From Parasutterella muris (lineage in GTDB: Bacteria > Pseudomonadota > Gammaproteobacteria > Burkholderiales > Burkholderiaceae_F): DNA of 57,965 nt. The notes under the pieces are model-generated. The model searched no databases, was not told the DNA's origin, and was given only the letters and a program-made list of their open reading frames with translations. Below are positions 47,034-55,406 of the stretch, piece by piece; the stretch's first letter is position 1, and the number at the start of each line of letters is the position of its first letter. The position numbers and the translations under genes were made by a program. The DNA lies in assembly GCF_943193095.1 (NCBI RefSeq), contig NZ_CALPCV010000016.1, forward strand, positions 1-57,965, in the 5' to 3' direction.

Positions 47034-47064
47034 ATTTTACTGTGTTAGACCCATTTTGTGTCAA
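47034..47064 (-). promoter_or_regulatory. Candidate cas operon promoter
   Basis: On the minus strand a perfect -35 box TTGACA (47064-47059) is followed after 19 bases by TAAAAT (47039-47034), about 29 bases before the preferred cas3 start. The spacing is slightly long. It is the only good sigma-70-like pair between the integrase and cas3, and the tightly packed cas genes downstream make it the likely source of the whole operon. Confidence 0.5.
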
Positions 47065-47084
47065 ACGACAGGTTTAGTAACTCG

Positions 47085-48083
47085 TCACATACATGAACTA
47101 ACCCCATAGACTGGGACTGCTAGCTCGTAACAGTAGTAAAACAAATAGGATTTAGATTTTAGCTTACATTCAACAAGGTCAACATCCTTATTCTCAAGTT
47201 CCTTAATAATGTGTAAATAAGTCTTCTGCGTCGTATTGATACTGGCGTGCCCAAGCCTTCTGGCAACACTCGCAATCGACACTCCGGCAAATAAAAGCAG
47301 TGAGGCATGTGTATGTCTCAAGCTGTGAATCGATATAACCGGAATACCGGAAACAACACAAAGCTTTTTAAGACGACCGTTTACAGTGGAGTTGAAAATG
47401 CGTTTATGAATAAAAATCGGCTTGTTCTCAGGCATATCCTTAACCATCGCCGCAAATTGGGTCGCTAACTGCCAGTCAATCTGAATTTTTCGGCTGAATG
47501 TCTTGTTTTTTGTGGGAACAAACCCTTTCCCGTGTTTGTAATCCCAGGTCTTCCCTACTGATACCGTTTGTCTGGAAAAGTCAAAATCAGAGGGCGTCAG
47601 CGCCAAAGCTTCTGAAAAACGCATTCCGGTTTTTGCGACTAGGAGGATAAACCAGTCCCAATTAAGAGACCCGGATAAATCAAGTGCGGAAAGAAGCTTA
47701 TGCAGCTCAAACTGATTTAAAAATTTCGCCTTTTTTGAACGAGGCGCACGACCCTTGATAATGGCTTTACGCGTAGGATCACGGTCAATTAATCCATCGT
47801 CGACCGCATCCAAAATAGCGCCTTTAAGCTGATGATGAAAATCAATGGTCGTCTGTTTTTCATGACATTCCGCATACCGATTCAGGAGATCCTGATAGTT
47901 AAGTCGGGTCAAATCCCTAAGAACGAGATTCGGGATCAATCGCTTAACCCACAAAAGCGTCATTTGATACCTATTAAATGTAACTTCCCTGACGGCACCT
48001 TTTTTGTAGATACGTAACCACGATTCGTAGTACTCAGCAAAGGTTTGGGATTCTGTCGGAGGCTTTTTAATTTCATTTTTCAT
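47085..48083 (-). CDS. Tyrosine recombinase (phage-type integrase)
   Basis: Site-specific recombinase of 332 residues. An N-terminal SAM-like/core-binding domain (TFAEYYESWLRIYKKGAVREVTFNRY region, about 14-110) is followed by the catalytic domain. Catalytic residues visible: Arg in TGMRFSEALAL (about 165), His-x-x-Arg in ISIHSLRHTHASLLL (about 257-265), His in ARRLGHASINTT (about 283) and Tyr in QKTYLHI (about 292). It appears intact and includes an Arm-binding-like AP2 N-terminus typical of element-borne integrases. It lies upstream of cas3 on the same strand, at the right edge of the AT-rich island, and probably moved this island or a former neighbour. The attachment site was not found. 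Confidence 0.92.
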   Translation of the reverse strand: MKNEIKKPPTESQTFAEYYESWLRIYKKGAVREVTFNRYQMTLLWVKRLIPNLVLRDLTRLNYQDLLNRYAECHEKQTTIDFHHQLKGAILDAVDDGLIDRDPTRKAIIKGRAPRSKKAKFLNQFELHKLLSALDLSGSLNWDWFILLVAKTGMRFSEALALTPSDFDFSRQTVSVGKTWDYKHGKGFVPTKNKTFSRKIQIDWQLATQFAAMVKDMPENKPIFIHKRIFNSTVNGRLKKLCVVSGIPVISIHSLRHTHASLLLFAGVSIASVARRLGHASINTTQKTYLHIIKELENKDVDLVECKLKSKSYLFYYCYELAVPVYGVSSCM

Positions 48084-48262
48084 GATAAATCACTCAAAAG
48101 TGACACGCTGATGAAGTGAGCCGGTTAAAAACCTGGCGACTTCATTAGACACGAAATTAAGTGCGGCTCCAGTCCGAAGAAATAGCGGACTCAAATTCGG
48201 ATATGGTTTCCACTCCTATCCTAGCCTCTTGGCTTCTGTCGATTGAAAATCGATACTGCTGA

Positions 48263-48298
48263 TCAATTAAACTTATGACCGACCTCTTCCTTAATTGA
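48263..48298. promoter_or_regulatory. Inverted repeat upstream of the LysR gene
   Basis: TCAATTAA (48263-48270) and TTAATTGA (48291-48298) are exact reverse complements with 20 bases between. They end 27 bases before the LysR start codon, a typical position for autoregulation by a LysR protein. The role is inferred. Confidence 0.4.
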
Positions 48299-48325
48299 GT
48301 TTCCCTACTGCAAAAGGTTGTCCAT

Positions 48326-49282
48326 ATGCACAATAAACAGGTCAGCATTTCCCGAATGAATCTTGAACACCTCAAGACGTTTCATGTGGTCGCAAGTTTA
48401 GGCAGTTTCACTGAGGCCGCCAAAGCCCTTTACATGACTCAGCCCGCGGTTTCTCAGCAGATTCAGGGCATTGAACACGCACTGCGCAACCCGCTTTTTG
48501 ATCGAAGCAAACGCCAGATCAGACTGACGGCTAAAGGAAAAATCCTTTTTAGCTATACGCAGAAACTCTTCGGCATCTTCCGAGAAATCGAAAACGTTTT
48601 TAATGACCTGAACCACCTTCTTACCGGTGAACTGACAATCGCTGCAAGCGCAGTCATGGGCAACTATTTCCTCTCTTCGGTCATTAACGAGTTCTACAAA
48701 AAATACCCGCTGATTTCCATTCGCTTGGAAATGGGAGACTCCGCCTATGTCACGCACCTTGTCGAAGAAGGTGTCGCTGACGTTGCTTTAAGCCGTCATG
48801 TCAGCGGCCTTAAACACTGTCGGCAGAAGCTGCTTATGAAGGAGCCTTATGTCTGCGTCTGCAGCCCCTCGTCGCCGCTCGCAGCCCTGAAAAGACCGCT
48901 GTCCCCAAAAGAATTCGCAGAAAACTATCTCGTTATGCGGCAAAGAGGAAGCCGTATGCGCTCCAAACTTGAAGAGTGGTTTAAGAGCGTCGGCGTCTAT
49001 GAGTTTCTCACGGCGCCTGCCATTGAAGTCAACAGTCTTGAAAGTTCAAAACGCCTGATTGCGTGCGGCTTCGGCGCCGCAGCCTTCCCGCTCGTTGCCG
49101 TCAGTCACGAACTCAAACGAGAGGCTTTGAGCCTTCTCAGCGTTGAAAACTTTTCCGTCACCGCCGATTATTTCCTCGGCTACAACGATAAACGTGAACT
49201 CTCGCCCGCCGCGTTTGAATTCATTTCTCTTCTCTCGGACCATATGAAGCCGAAAGAACAAAGTGAATCGATTCACTCATAA
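48326..49282 (+). CDS. LysR-family transcriptional regulator
   Basis: A 318-residue DNA-binding regulator (308 if started at ATG 48356, which gives the usual MNLEHLKTFHVV start; the upstream ATG has the better AAAGG site). Helix-turn-helix: GSFTEAAKALYMTQPAVSQQI (TEAAKALYMTQPAVSQQI, about 31-48). The C-terminal effector-binding domain begins around GELTIAASAVMGNYFL (about 103), the periplasmic-binding-like fold of the CysB/CbbR group. No frameshift. The gene is alone on its strand near the integrase, so its target cannot be read from context; it may control the CYTH/DASS genes downstream. Confidence 0.93.
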   Translation: MHNKQVSISRMNLEHLKTFHVVASLGSFTEAAKALYMTQPAVSQQIQGIEHALRNPLFDRSKRQIRLTAKGKILFSYTQKLFGIFREIENVFNDLNHLLTGELTIAASAVMGNYFLSSVINEFYKKYPLISIRLEMGDSAYVTHLVEEGVADVALSRHVSGLKHCRQKLLMKEPYVCVCSPSSPLAALKRPLSPKEFAENYLVMRQRGSRMRSKLEEWFKSVGVYEFLTAPAIEVNSLESSKRLIACGFGAAAFPLVAVSHELKREALSLLSVENFSVTADYFLGYNDKRELSPAAFEFISLLSDHMKPKEQSESIHS

Positions 49283-49394
49283 GAATTGCTTATAAGACGT
49301 ATATGATTTGATAATTTTTTATTTTTCTGCCGCAAGCTCAGAATGTACTCATCGTTATTAACCAATGACTTATTCATTTAGCAAGGAGCATAAA

Positions 49395-49868
49395 GTGGCA
49401 AAAGAAATTGAGAGAAAATTCCTCGTCGTCGGCGACGAATGGCGTAAGGGCGCTGTCGGTACACATTATCGTCAGGGCTATCTGAACAGCGTTAAGGAAC
49501 GCACTGTCCGCATCCGCACCATCAATGACAAAGCATTCCTCACAGTCAAAGGACTGACGGTCGGCTGCACTCGTCTCGAGTTCGAATATGCGATCCCGTA
49601 TGACGACTGCGTCAAGATGCTCGACGAACTTGCTGAAAAACCCATCATTGAAAAGACCCGCTACAAGATTCCCGCCGGAAACGGTCTGACTTGGGAAATC
49701 GATGAATTCCACGGCGTTAACGAAGGTTTGGTTGTTGCTGAAATTGAAATCCCTTCAGAAGACACTGCGTTTGTCAAACCAGAATGGATCGGTGAAGAAG
49801 TTTCTTCTGATCCCCGTTATTTCAATTCCAACCTCGTTGCTCATCCTTTCACCACCTGGAACAAGTAG
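49395..49868 (+). CDS. CYTH-domain protein, predicted triphosphatase
   Basis: Single-domain CYTH (triphosphate tunnel) protein of 157 residues. I choose GTG 49395 because AAGGAG lies nine bases upstream and EIERKFLV then falls at the very N-terminus, as in family members; an ATG at 49365 adds ten residues. Seen: the ExExK-like EIERKF, then RTVRIRTINDKAFLTVKGLTVGCTRLEFEY (RIR and TVK basic pairs, EFE acidic pair), and IEKTRYKIP and WEIDEFHG. These charged strands form the tunnel that binds triphosphate with metal. Bacterial relatives are inorganic tripolyphosphatases or thiamine-triphosphatase-like; adenylate cyclase activity is less likely. It ends eight bases before the next gene. Confidence 0.88.
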   Translation: MAKEIERKFLVVGDEWRKGAVGTHYRQGYLNSVKERTVRIRTINDKAFLTVKGLTVGCTRLEFEYAIPYDDCVKMLDELAEKPIIEKTRYKIPAGNGLTWEIDEFHGVNEGLVVAEIEIPSEDTAFVKPEWIGEEVSSDPRYFNSNLVAHPFTTWNK

Positions 49869-49876
49869 GCCTCAAA

Positions 49877-50515
49877 ATGACAAATCCTTACGACAAAAAC
49901 AAAGCCATCAGCGCTGACGAAGCCGCCAAAATCATCCCCCGCGCTGAATTCCGTGTCTTTGGTAAAGACATCATCTCCGGCGTTCAGGAACACATGTGGA
50001 AATGCAAAGCCACACTTTACGCTGCCCGCATAATGCCGACCGAAGTCTATTTCCTCTCCCGCCGCACCAACGAAGCCAACGTCAAAGTTCGTGACGAACT
50101 GCTCGACATCAAGACCAAAGTCGGTGAAACACCCGAAGGCTACGAAATCTTCCAGCCGAGAGGAAAGTTCCAGTTCCCGGTCAAGCAGGCAGAACTTGCG
50201 GAAATTCTCAAGCATCTGCAGGTACCGCTTGAACTGACCAAGGACGTTTACACGCTTGAAGAGTTCATCGCTATGGCTAAAGACAACCCCGAACTTGCGG
50301 TTGTGCGCGTAGAAAAGAAACGCTACGGATTCTCCGTTGAAGGCATCATCTGCGAATACGCCCAGGTTTGGTTCAACGGCGCTATGGTTGAAACTGCCTG
50401 CTGCGAAAGCGAAAACTATGAAGGCATGAAGAAAGCCACCGAAGCACTTGGCATCGCCGACCTGCCCAACACAAATTACTTAAAGGCGGCCAAACAAGTT
50501 CTCGGCATGAACTAA
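49877..50515 (+). CDS. Unknown protein, possible divergent CYTH relative
   Basis: A 212-residue cytoplasmic protein without a signal or membrane span. I do not recognise a named family with certainty. It contains alternating charged strands reminiscent of the CYTH fold: EFRVFG, VYFLSRRTNEANVKVRDELLDIKTKVG (NVKVRDELLDIKT core, about 73-85), VVRVEKKRYGF (about 146-156), CEYAQVWFNGAMVETACCESEN (about 161-182). The last two match the RxxKKR and ExAxV...ETVAVES style seen in some CYTH proteins. It follows the CYTH gene by eight bases, so the two are probably co-expressed and perhaps derived from one family. A structure prediction would settle this. Confidence 0.6.
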   Translation: MTNPYDKNKAISADEAAKIIPRAEFRVFGKDIISGVQEHMWKCKATLYAARIMPTEVYFLSRRTNEANVKVRDELLDIKTKVGETPEGYEIFQPRGKFQFPVKQAELAEILKHLQVPLELTKDVYTLEEFIAMAKDNPELAVVRVEKKRYGFSVEGIICEYAQVWFNGAMVETACCESENYEGMKKATEALGIADLPNTNYLKAAKQVLGMN

Positions 50516-50538
50516 AGATTTACCAGATTTAACCGGAA

Positions 50539-50560
50539 CGGCGGTCTTGAACGACCGCCG
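50539..50560 (+). promoter_or_regulatory. GC-rich perfect hairpin just before a start codon
   Basis: CGGCGGTC (50539-50546) pairs perfectly with GACCGCCG (50553-50560) across a six-base loop. It ends eight bases before the ATG of the DASS carrier gene and occupies the place of a ribosome site. It lacks a following T run, so it is not a normal terminator; it could affect translation start or protect the upstream mRNA end. Confidence 0.55.
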
Positions 50561-50568
50561 CAAAAACT

Positions 50569-52089
50569 ATGACAACGAACACCGTCCAGACCAAATTCGA
50601 TCCGTTGGATCTGAACAGTTATTCGCTAAACCGACTCCCCAAGAAAAAGCTCACAAAGACCGGAGCTTTCTTCAGAACATGGGGACTGCCGATCGCCGCG
50701 ATTCTGTTCGTCCTTCTCGCGTACGTCTTCCAAATTCCTATCCTGAACGCGAAACAGCAGGTGATGTTCGCGCTTTTTGCGACTGCGCTTTTCCTCTGGA
50801 TCAGCGAAGCGCTTCCGAACTACGTGACCTCAATGCTTTTAATCTGCGGACTCGTGCTGACCGGGATTTTAAAAGCAAAGCCGGCCATGGCCACTCTAGG
50901 CGATCCGGTCATTTGGCTGAACGTTTCCGCGTTCGTGCTTGCGAGCGCTCTGGTTAAGACGCAGCTCGTGAAACGCGTCGCGCTTTGGCTGATTCTGAGA
51001 TTCGGCCGAAACGCCTCGGCAATCTTTTTGACATTCCTCGGCATTAACGTCCTGCTGGCGGCCTTTGTAAACGCGACAGCCGCAAAAGCCGCACTCATGA
51101 TGCCTCTCTTTATGGTGATCTCTGCGGTTTACGGAGCGTCCGGCACCGATTCCACCAACAATTTCTCCCGTAATCTGGTGCTCTATAACCTCGTCATGAT
51201 CAATGCGAGCTGCAACGCGTTTATGACCGGATCCGGCGCCAACCTTCTTGCAATCGCGCTGCTCGCGGGCGCAGGCTGCACCATTTATTACTTTGACTGG
51301 CTGATGGCCGGTCTGCCGCTTGTCATCGGATTCGGCATCATCGGCTACGCGCTTGGCGTGCGCTTCATCTTCCCGGTCTCAAAGGAAGACTCGCAGCCCA
51401 AACTTCAGGGCGGCATGGAGTCGCTCCAAAAAGCCTACGATGAGCTCGGTCCCTTCAAAGCCAATGAACTTAAAGCCATCGCGATCTTCGGACTGGTGCT
51501 CCTCGTTTGGGCAACCGATAAGATCCACGGCATCAATGCAACGGTTGTTGCCATGACCGGCGCCGTCATCATGCTCGCGCCGCAGTTTAAGCTGCTGAAC
51601 TGGAACGACGTGGATATTCCGTGGCACCTGATGATCTTCTCGGCGGGCGCCTATGCGCTGGGTGCAGGTCTGACCGCGACCAAACTGATGGACACGCTCA
51701 CCAAGGCGATGATGGACGGACTCGGTTTGGCTTCAATGAGCTACTTCAGCCTGTATGCGCTCCTGACCGGCATCTTTATCGCGAGTCATTTCATCTTCCA
51801 AAGCAAGAACATGAGAACCATTATTTTCATGCCGATCGTCATCGGTATTGCTCAGGAATTAAAGATCGACATCCTTTCGCTCGCAATCCCGGTCGCGCTC
51901 TGCATCAACGTCTGCTGGAGTCTTCCGTTTAACGCAAAGCCTAACGCGATGCTTTACGGCACCAACAAATACACGATGGGAGAATCCTTCTATTACGGCT
52001 TCGTAATGTCGATTCTCTACTGGCTGGGCCTATTGCTCGCAGGAGCTACCTACTTCAAATGGCTCGGCATCACGCCCGGATTCTTCTAA
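50569..52089 (+). CDS. DASS family (SLC13-type) anion/dicarboxylate symporter
   Basis: Inner-membrane carrier of 506 residues, expected to move dicarboxylates or related anions, usually with sodium. Multiple spans run from about 35 to 500. The family pattern is visible as two related halves: NASCNAFMTGSGANLLAIALL (TGSGANLLA, about 216-224, the first substrate-site hairpin) and HFIFQSKNMRTIIFMPIV with PFNAKPNAMLYG (about 459-470, the second). The N-terminal 35 residues are hydrophilic. No Shine-Dalgarno sequence precedes the ATG; a perfect hairpin lies there instead. Substrate (succinate, citrate, sulfate or other) is not determined. It ends at a strong terminator. Confidence 0.88.
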   Translation: MTTNTVQTKFDPLDLNSYSLNRLPKKKLTKTGAFFRTWGLPIAAILFVLLAYVFQIPILNAKQQVMFALFATALFLWISEALPNYVTSMLLICGLVLTGILKAKPAMATLGDPVIWLNVSAFVLASALVKTQLVKRVALWLILRFGRNASAIFLTFLGINVLLAAFVNATAAKAALMMPLFMVISAVYGASGTDSTNNFSRNLVLYNLVMINASCNAFMTGSGANLLAIALLAGAGCTIYYFDWLMAGLPLVIGFGIIGYALGVRFIFPVSKEDSQPKLQGGMESLQKAYDELGPFKANELKAIAIFGLVLLVWATDKIHGINATVVAMTGAVIMLAPQFKLLNWNDVDIPWHLMIFSAGAYALGAGLTATKLMDTLTKAMMDGLGLASMSYFSLYALLTGIFIASHFIFQSKNMRTIIFMPIVIGIAQELKIDILSLAIPVALCINVCWSLPFNAKPNAMLYGTNKYTMGESFYYGFVMSILYWLGLLLAGATYFKWLGITPGFF

Positions 52090-52106
52090 CGAGGTAATCC
52101 CCGATC

Positions 52107-52142
52107 GCGCCGCAAAGCCGAAGAAAGCTTTGCGGCGCTTTT
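52107..52142 (+). terminator. Rho-independent terminator after the DASS gene
   Basis: GCGCCGCAAAG (52107-52117) pairs perfectly with CTTTGCGGCGC (52128-52138) and is followed by TTTTCTTCT. Confidence 0.92.
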
Positions 52143-52176
52143 CTTCTCCTTCAGTCAACTCGCCAAGGAGCACGCC

Positions 52177-53598
52177 ATGCTGACAGACGCGATCAAACTG
52201 CACGGCAGAAAACAAATCGAAATCAAACAAAAAATCCGTATCGCCGCTCAATCCAAGAAGCTCAAATACCGAGTCGACAATTTCTTTATCTTTCCGGGTG
52301 CGCTTCAGATCACAGAAAACAATTTCAAAAAGGAAGAATTCAAGCGCAATCTGAAGTGCTACCTGAGCCTCTCTGAAACCAGTCCCAGCTTGGAGACGCT
52401 CTTTGACGAACTTTCCGAACCGCTGCAGTCCTGCTCCGACATCAATCAGCTCAGCACCGCTTATAAAAGGTTCGGTCTGAGATTTAAATCCGCTCTGCAG
52501 GAAAGATGCCGGGCTTTAATGGGAACCTCGGAACCGACAGCTGACGAAGTTGATGACTGTCTGCGCACTGTCGGGCAGCTCCTTGAAGAATTTCGTAAAG
52601 TTAAATCCTCTCAGACGCATGACAAGGATGTAGGGCATCTGCTTGACTGCCTTGACGAATTTCTCACGGTGGAAACCGCTTTCTGCCTCAGAGATCTGAG
52701 CGCTGTCTTCGTCGGAGAAAACCGAACAAAGATACTCTCTCACTGGCGAGACATCGAAGACTATCGTCAAATGCATTTCCCTTATGAAATTCCTGAAGGA
52801 GAAAGCAAAGAATCCGCATTTCTTCTGCGCTGGTCTCATCTGAAGAAATTTGTGCACAGCTGTCTTTATCTTGACATCCGATATAAGGCAGGAGCGCCCC
52901 TGCTGACTCATTCCATCTACGGATCAGCGGCCGCTCTCTCCATGCTGTTTGCGACGATCGTCGCCTTCTTCTACCAGGATCTCTACGGCTCGCTGAGCCG
53001 CAACCTATTCTTTGCGCTTGTAATCGCCTACATCTTTAAAGATCGCTTCAAAGAAATTTTTAGAGACTGGCTCTCAAACGTTATTTTTAGAAGATGGATA
53101 CCGGACAGACGGCTTTTTATTTTCATGAATAATCAGCGCGTCGGTTCGGCCAAAGAAAATTTCGGCTTTGTGCGTTCAGAGGAGCTGCCATTGCGCGCTG
53201 AGGATTTAATCCGAGACGCTTCACGCAGGTTTGAACTTTCTGCTTTCCGGCCTGACTCCGTATTTCGTTACAGTCGTGAAGTTTCATTGTCGGTCAGCGA
53301 ACTGCCTCAGCAAACGTGCCTCATTGACATTGTCCGCTTCAATATCTCCGAATTCCTCCATAACCTCGGCGCCAAATCCGAAGAACTTCCGTTTTTCAGC
53401 GAAGACGGCAAGAGCCCGAAAGGCGAAAAGCTCTACAACATTTATCTCCTGCGCATATTCAGCTGTGCAGGCAGGATGGACTCCGAAGTGATCAGAATTA
53501 CTGTAAACGCTAAATCCGTACGTCGAATCAGCATTGTTAAAGCTTATGAGGTTGGAAATTCCGTCATAGAAAACCGCGGCAAATTTATCTATACCTAA
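52177..53598 (+). CDS. Unknown protein with two central membrane spans
   Basis: No family recognised. The 473-residue product has a hydrophilic N-terminal half (about 1-245) rich in charged helices, then a central pair of membrane spans (SAAALSMLFATIVAFFY, about 249-265, and LFFALVIAYIF, about 275-286). A basic juxtamembrane stretch (KDRFKEIFRDWLSNVIFRRW) follows, then a mixed C-terminal domain. There is no signal peptide, so both large parts probably face the cytoplasm. ATG 52177 is preceded by AAGGAG. It has its own transcription unit, starting just after a strong terminator. Codon use resembles the neighbours. The role is unknown. Confidence 0.75.
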   Translation: MLTDAIKLHGRKQIEIKQKIRIAAQSKKLKYRVDNFFIFPGALQITENNFKKEEFKRNLKCYLSLSETSPSLETLFDELSEPLQSCSDINQLSTAYKRFGLRFKSALQERCRALMGTSEPTADEVDDCLRTVGQLLEEFRKVKSSQTHDKDVGHLLDCLDEFLTVETAFCLRDLSAVFVGENRTKILSHWRDIEDYRQMHFPYEIPEGESKESAFLLRWSHLKKFVHSCLYLDIRYKAGAPLLTHSIYGSAAALSMLFATIVAFFYQDLYGSLSRNLFFALVIAYIFKDRFKEIFRDWLSNVIFRRWIPDRRLFIFMNNQRVGSAKENFGFVRSEELPLRAEDLIRDASRRFELSAFRPDSVFRYSREVSLSVSELPQQTCLIDIVRFNISEFLHNLGAKSEELPFFSEDGKSPKGEKLYNIYLLRIFSCAGRMDSEVIRITVNAKSVRRISIVKAYEVGNSVIENRGKFIYT

Positions 53599-53922
53599 CG
53601 CTATAACCGAGACTTACTTCTTTATCGACTTAAAGCTCACAGGATGTTTAGGGAACCTCAAAAGCTCAGGCATGCCCGGAACTTTTTCGATATCTGCTCC
53701 TCAAACCAACCTGCTCTATTACGAGAAGTTTTTTGTCGAAAAAATCCGGAGCCTCGTCACGGAAAATTGGACTATAAGAAAATCGAACAGGACACAATCC
53801 CTTAAAAATTAATCCCCCTGAAAACAAAAAGCTGAACAAAAATTGTTCGTATTTGCGGTATCACTAATTTGCGATTGCTACAATTAGTGGTTAATCCTGA
53901 TACTTATCCTTTTTAATAGTCA
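53599..53922. other. Intergenic region upstream of the AGCS symporter
   Basis: About 320 AT-rich bases without a firm gene. A 46-codon open frame (53672-53812, starting MPGTFSISAPQ) has no good ribosome site and no recognised family. An extended -10-like TGCTACAAT at 53876-53884 inside the dyad described separately suggests the promoter of the symporter gene. Confidence 0.5.
53862..53889. promoter_or_regulatory. Perfect 8-base dyad overlapping a promoter candidate
   Basis: CACTAATT (53862-53869) and AATTAGTG (53882-53889) are exact reverse complements separated by 12 bases, with the extended -10-like TGCTACAAT between and over the right arm. It lies 33 bases upstream of the AGCS symporter start. 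The layout fits a repressor operator; the regulator is unknown. Confidence 0.45.
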
Positions 53923-55332
53923 ATGAATTGGTTCGCTTCTGCTGTCGCGTCTATTAATGACGTTCTTTGGTCTTATGTTCTGATCATCATGCTGATTGGC
54001 ATCGGACTTTGGTTTACTTTTACCTCGCGTTTTGTCCAAATCACTAATATTCGGGAGATGTTCCGCTGCGTGCTCGAAGGATCCAGAACGCCTCCGCCCA
54101 ACGGACATATTTCTCCTTTCCAGGCTTTCTGCATTTCTACAGCGTCCCGAGTCGGTGTCGGCAATATTGCCGGTATCGCGATTGCCGTTGTCACGGGTGG
54201 TCCCGGCGCTATTTTCTGGATGTGGGTTATCGCGACAATCGGTGCGGCAAGCGGCTTTATCGAATCTACCCTTGCGCAGATCTATAAAATTCGCAAACCG
54301 GGCGGAGGCTTTCTCGGAGGCCCCGCTTATTACATCAAGAACGCGCTGGGTTCCCCTTTCTTCGCGGGTGTATTTGCGGTCCTGATTTCCGTCACATATG
54401 GTCTGATCTTTAACTCTGTGCAGGCTAACACAATGTCGCTTTCAATTGCGACAACTTTCCAGATTGACCCGCTCTACACCGGCATCGGCGTTGCCATTCT
54501 GACTTCACTTGTAATTTTCGGAGGCATGACACGCATCGCGAAGGTCGCAAGCTACATTGTGCCTTTTATGGCGGGGGCTTATCTTCTGCTCGCGCTTGTG
54601 ATTACCTTAATGAACATCACGGAAGTACCTCGCGTGCTTCTCATGATTGTCACCAAAGCCTTCAATTTTGAGTCAGTGACCGGCGCCGCAATCGGTACTG
54701 CCATGATGACCGGCATTAAACGCGGTCTCTTCTCCAACGAAGCCGGTATGGGTGCTGTTCCGAATGCCGCTGCTGCTGCGGACGCGACTCACCCGGTCAA
54801 ACAGGGTCTCATTCAGTCCATGGGCGTTTACTTCGACACCCTATTCGTCTGCACCGCTTCTGCGATGCTGGTTCTGCTCTCGCCGGAATGGGAAAGCGCA
54901 AAAATTACCGGTATTGAATTGGTTCAGAAATCCGTTGCCGGTCAGCTCGGCACCTGGACAAATTTCTTCATGACAATTGTCGTTCTTTTCTTTGCCTTCA
55001 GCTCCATTATCGGCAATTATTTCTACGGCGAAATGAATATGCCCTTTATCTCTAAGAGCAAAGCAGCGCTTCCGATCTTCAGAGCCTGCGTCGTAGTCAT
55101 GGTATTTGTCGGCTCCATCGCATCCCTTTCCATTGTTTGGGATTTGGCCGACCTCTTCATGGCGCTTATGGCAATTGTCAACTTAATCGCGATTGTTCTC
55201 CTCGGGAAGTATGCAATTGCAGCGCTCAGAGATTACAACGCGCAGAAAGCCAATGGCATCACGGATCCGGAATTTGACCCTGCTGTTCTTTCGAACACAA
55301 AAGGCGTCAGCTGCTGGCCGAGAAAAAAGTAA
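53923..55332 (+). CDS. Alanine/glycine:cation symporter, AGCS family
   Basis: Sodium- or proton-coupled amino acid carrier (AlsT/DagA type) of 469 residues with about ten to eleven membrane spans. Family motifs: QAFCISTASRVGVGNIAGIAIAVVTGGPGAIFWMW (SRVGVGNIAGIAIA core, about 75-88), GGGFLGGPAYYI (about 126-137), GMTRIAKVASYIVPFMAGAYLL and GLFSNEAGMGAVPNAAAAAD (GLFSNEAGMG about 268-277). The start MNWFASAVASINDVLW is usual. The upstream region carries a perfect dyad and a promoter candidate. The gene is followed by a hairpin-rich non-coding stretch. Confidence 0.95.
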   Translation: MNWFASAVASINDVLWSYVLIIMLIGIGLWFTFTSRFVQITNIREMFRCVLEGSRTPPPNGHISPFQAFCISTASRVGVGNIAGIAIAVVTGGPGAIFWMWVIATIGAASGFIESTLAQIYKIRKPGGGFLGGPAYYIKNALGSPFFAGVFAVLISVTYGLIFNSVQANTMSLSIATTFQIDPLYTGIGVAILTSLVIFGGMTRIAKVASYIVPFMAGAYLLLALVITLMNITEVPRVLLMIVTKAFNFESVTGAAIGTAMMTGIKRGLFSNEAGMGAVPNAAAAADATHPVKQGLIQSMGVYFDTLFVCTASAMLVLLSPEWESAKITGIELVQKSVAGQLGTWTNFFMTIVVLFFAFSSIIGNYFYGEMNMPFISKSKAALPIFRACVVVMVFVGSIASLSIVWDLADLFMALMAIVNLIAIVLLGKYAIAALRDYNAQKANGITDPEFDPAVLSNTKGVSCWPRKK

Positions 55333-55406
55333 GCAAACGGACCTTCAATGAAAAATTAAACTCATAAATTTGGAGAGAGCAAACAGGTATTGTGAACGAT
55401 GCGACT

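Noticed and set aside
48084..48325. Possible attachment site or tRNA next to the integrase
   Set aside because: A weak ATGAAGT/ACTTCAT stem is present near 48109-48146, but no tRNA-like fold and no matching direct repeat at the other edge of the island could be seen.
53672..53812. 46-codon open frame upstream of the AGCS symporter
   Set aside because: No ribosome site, no family similarity, and AT-rich intergenic context.
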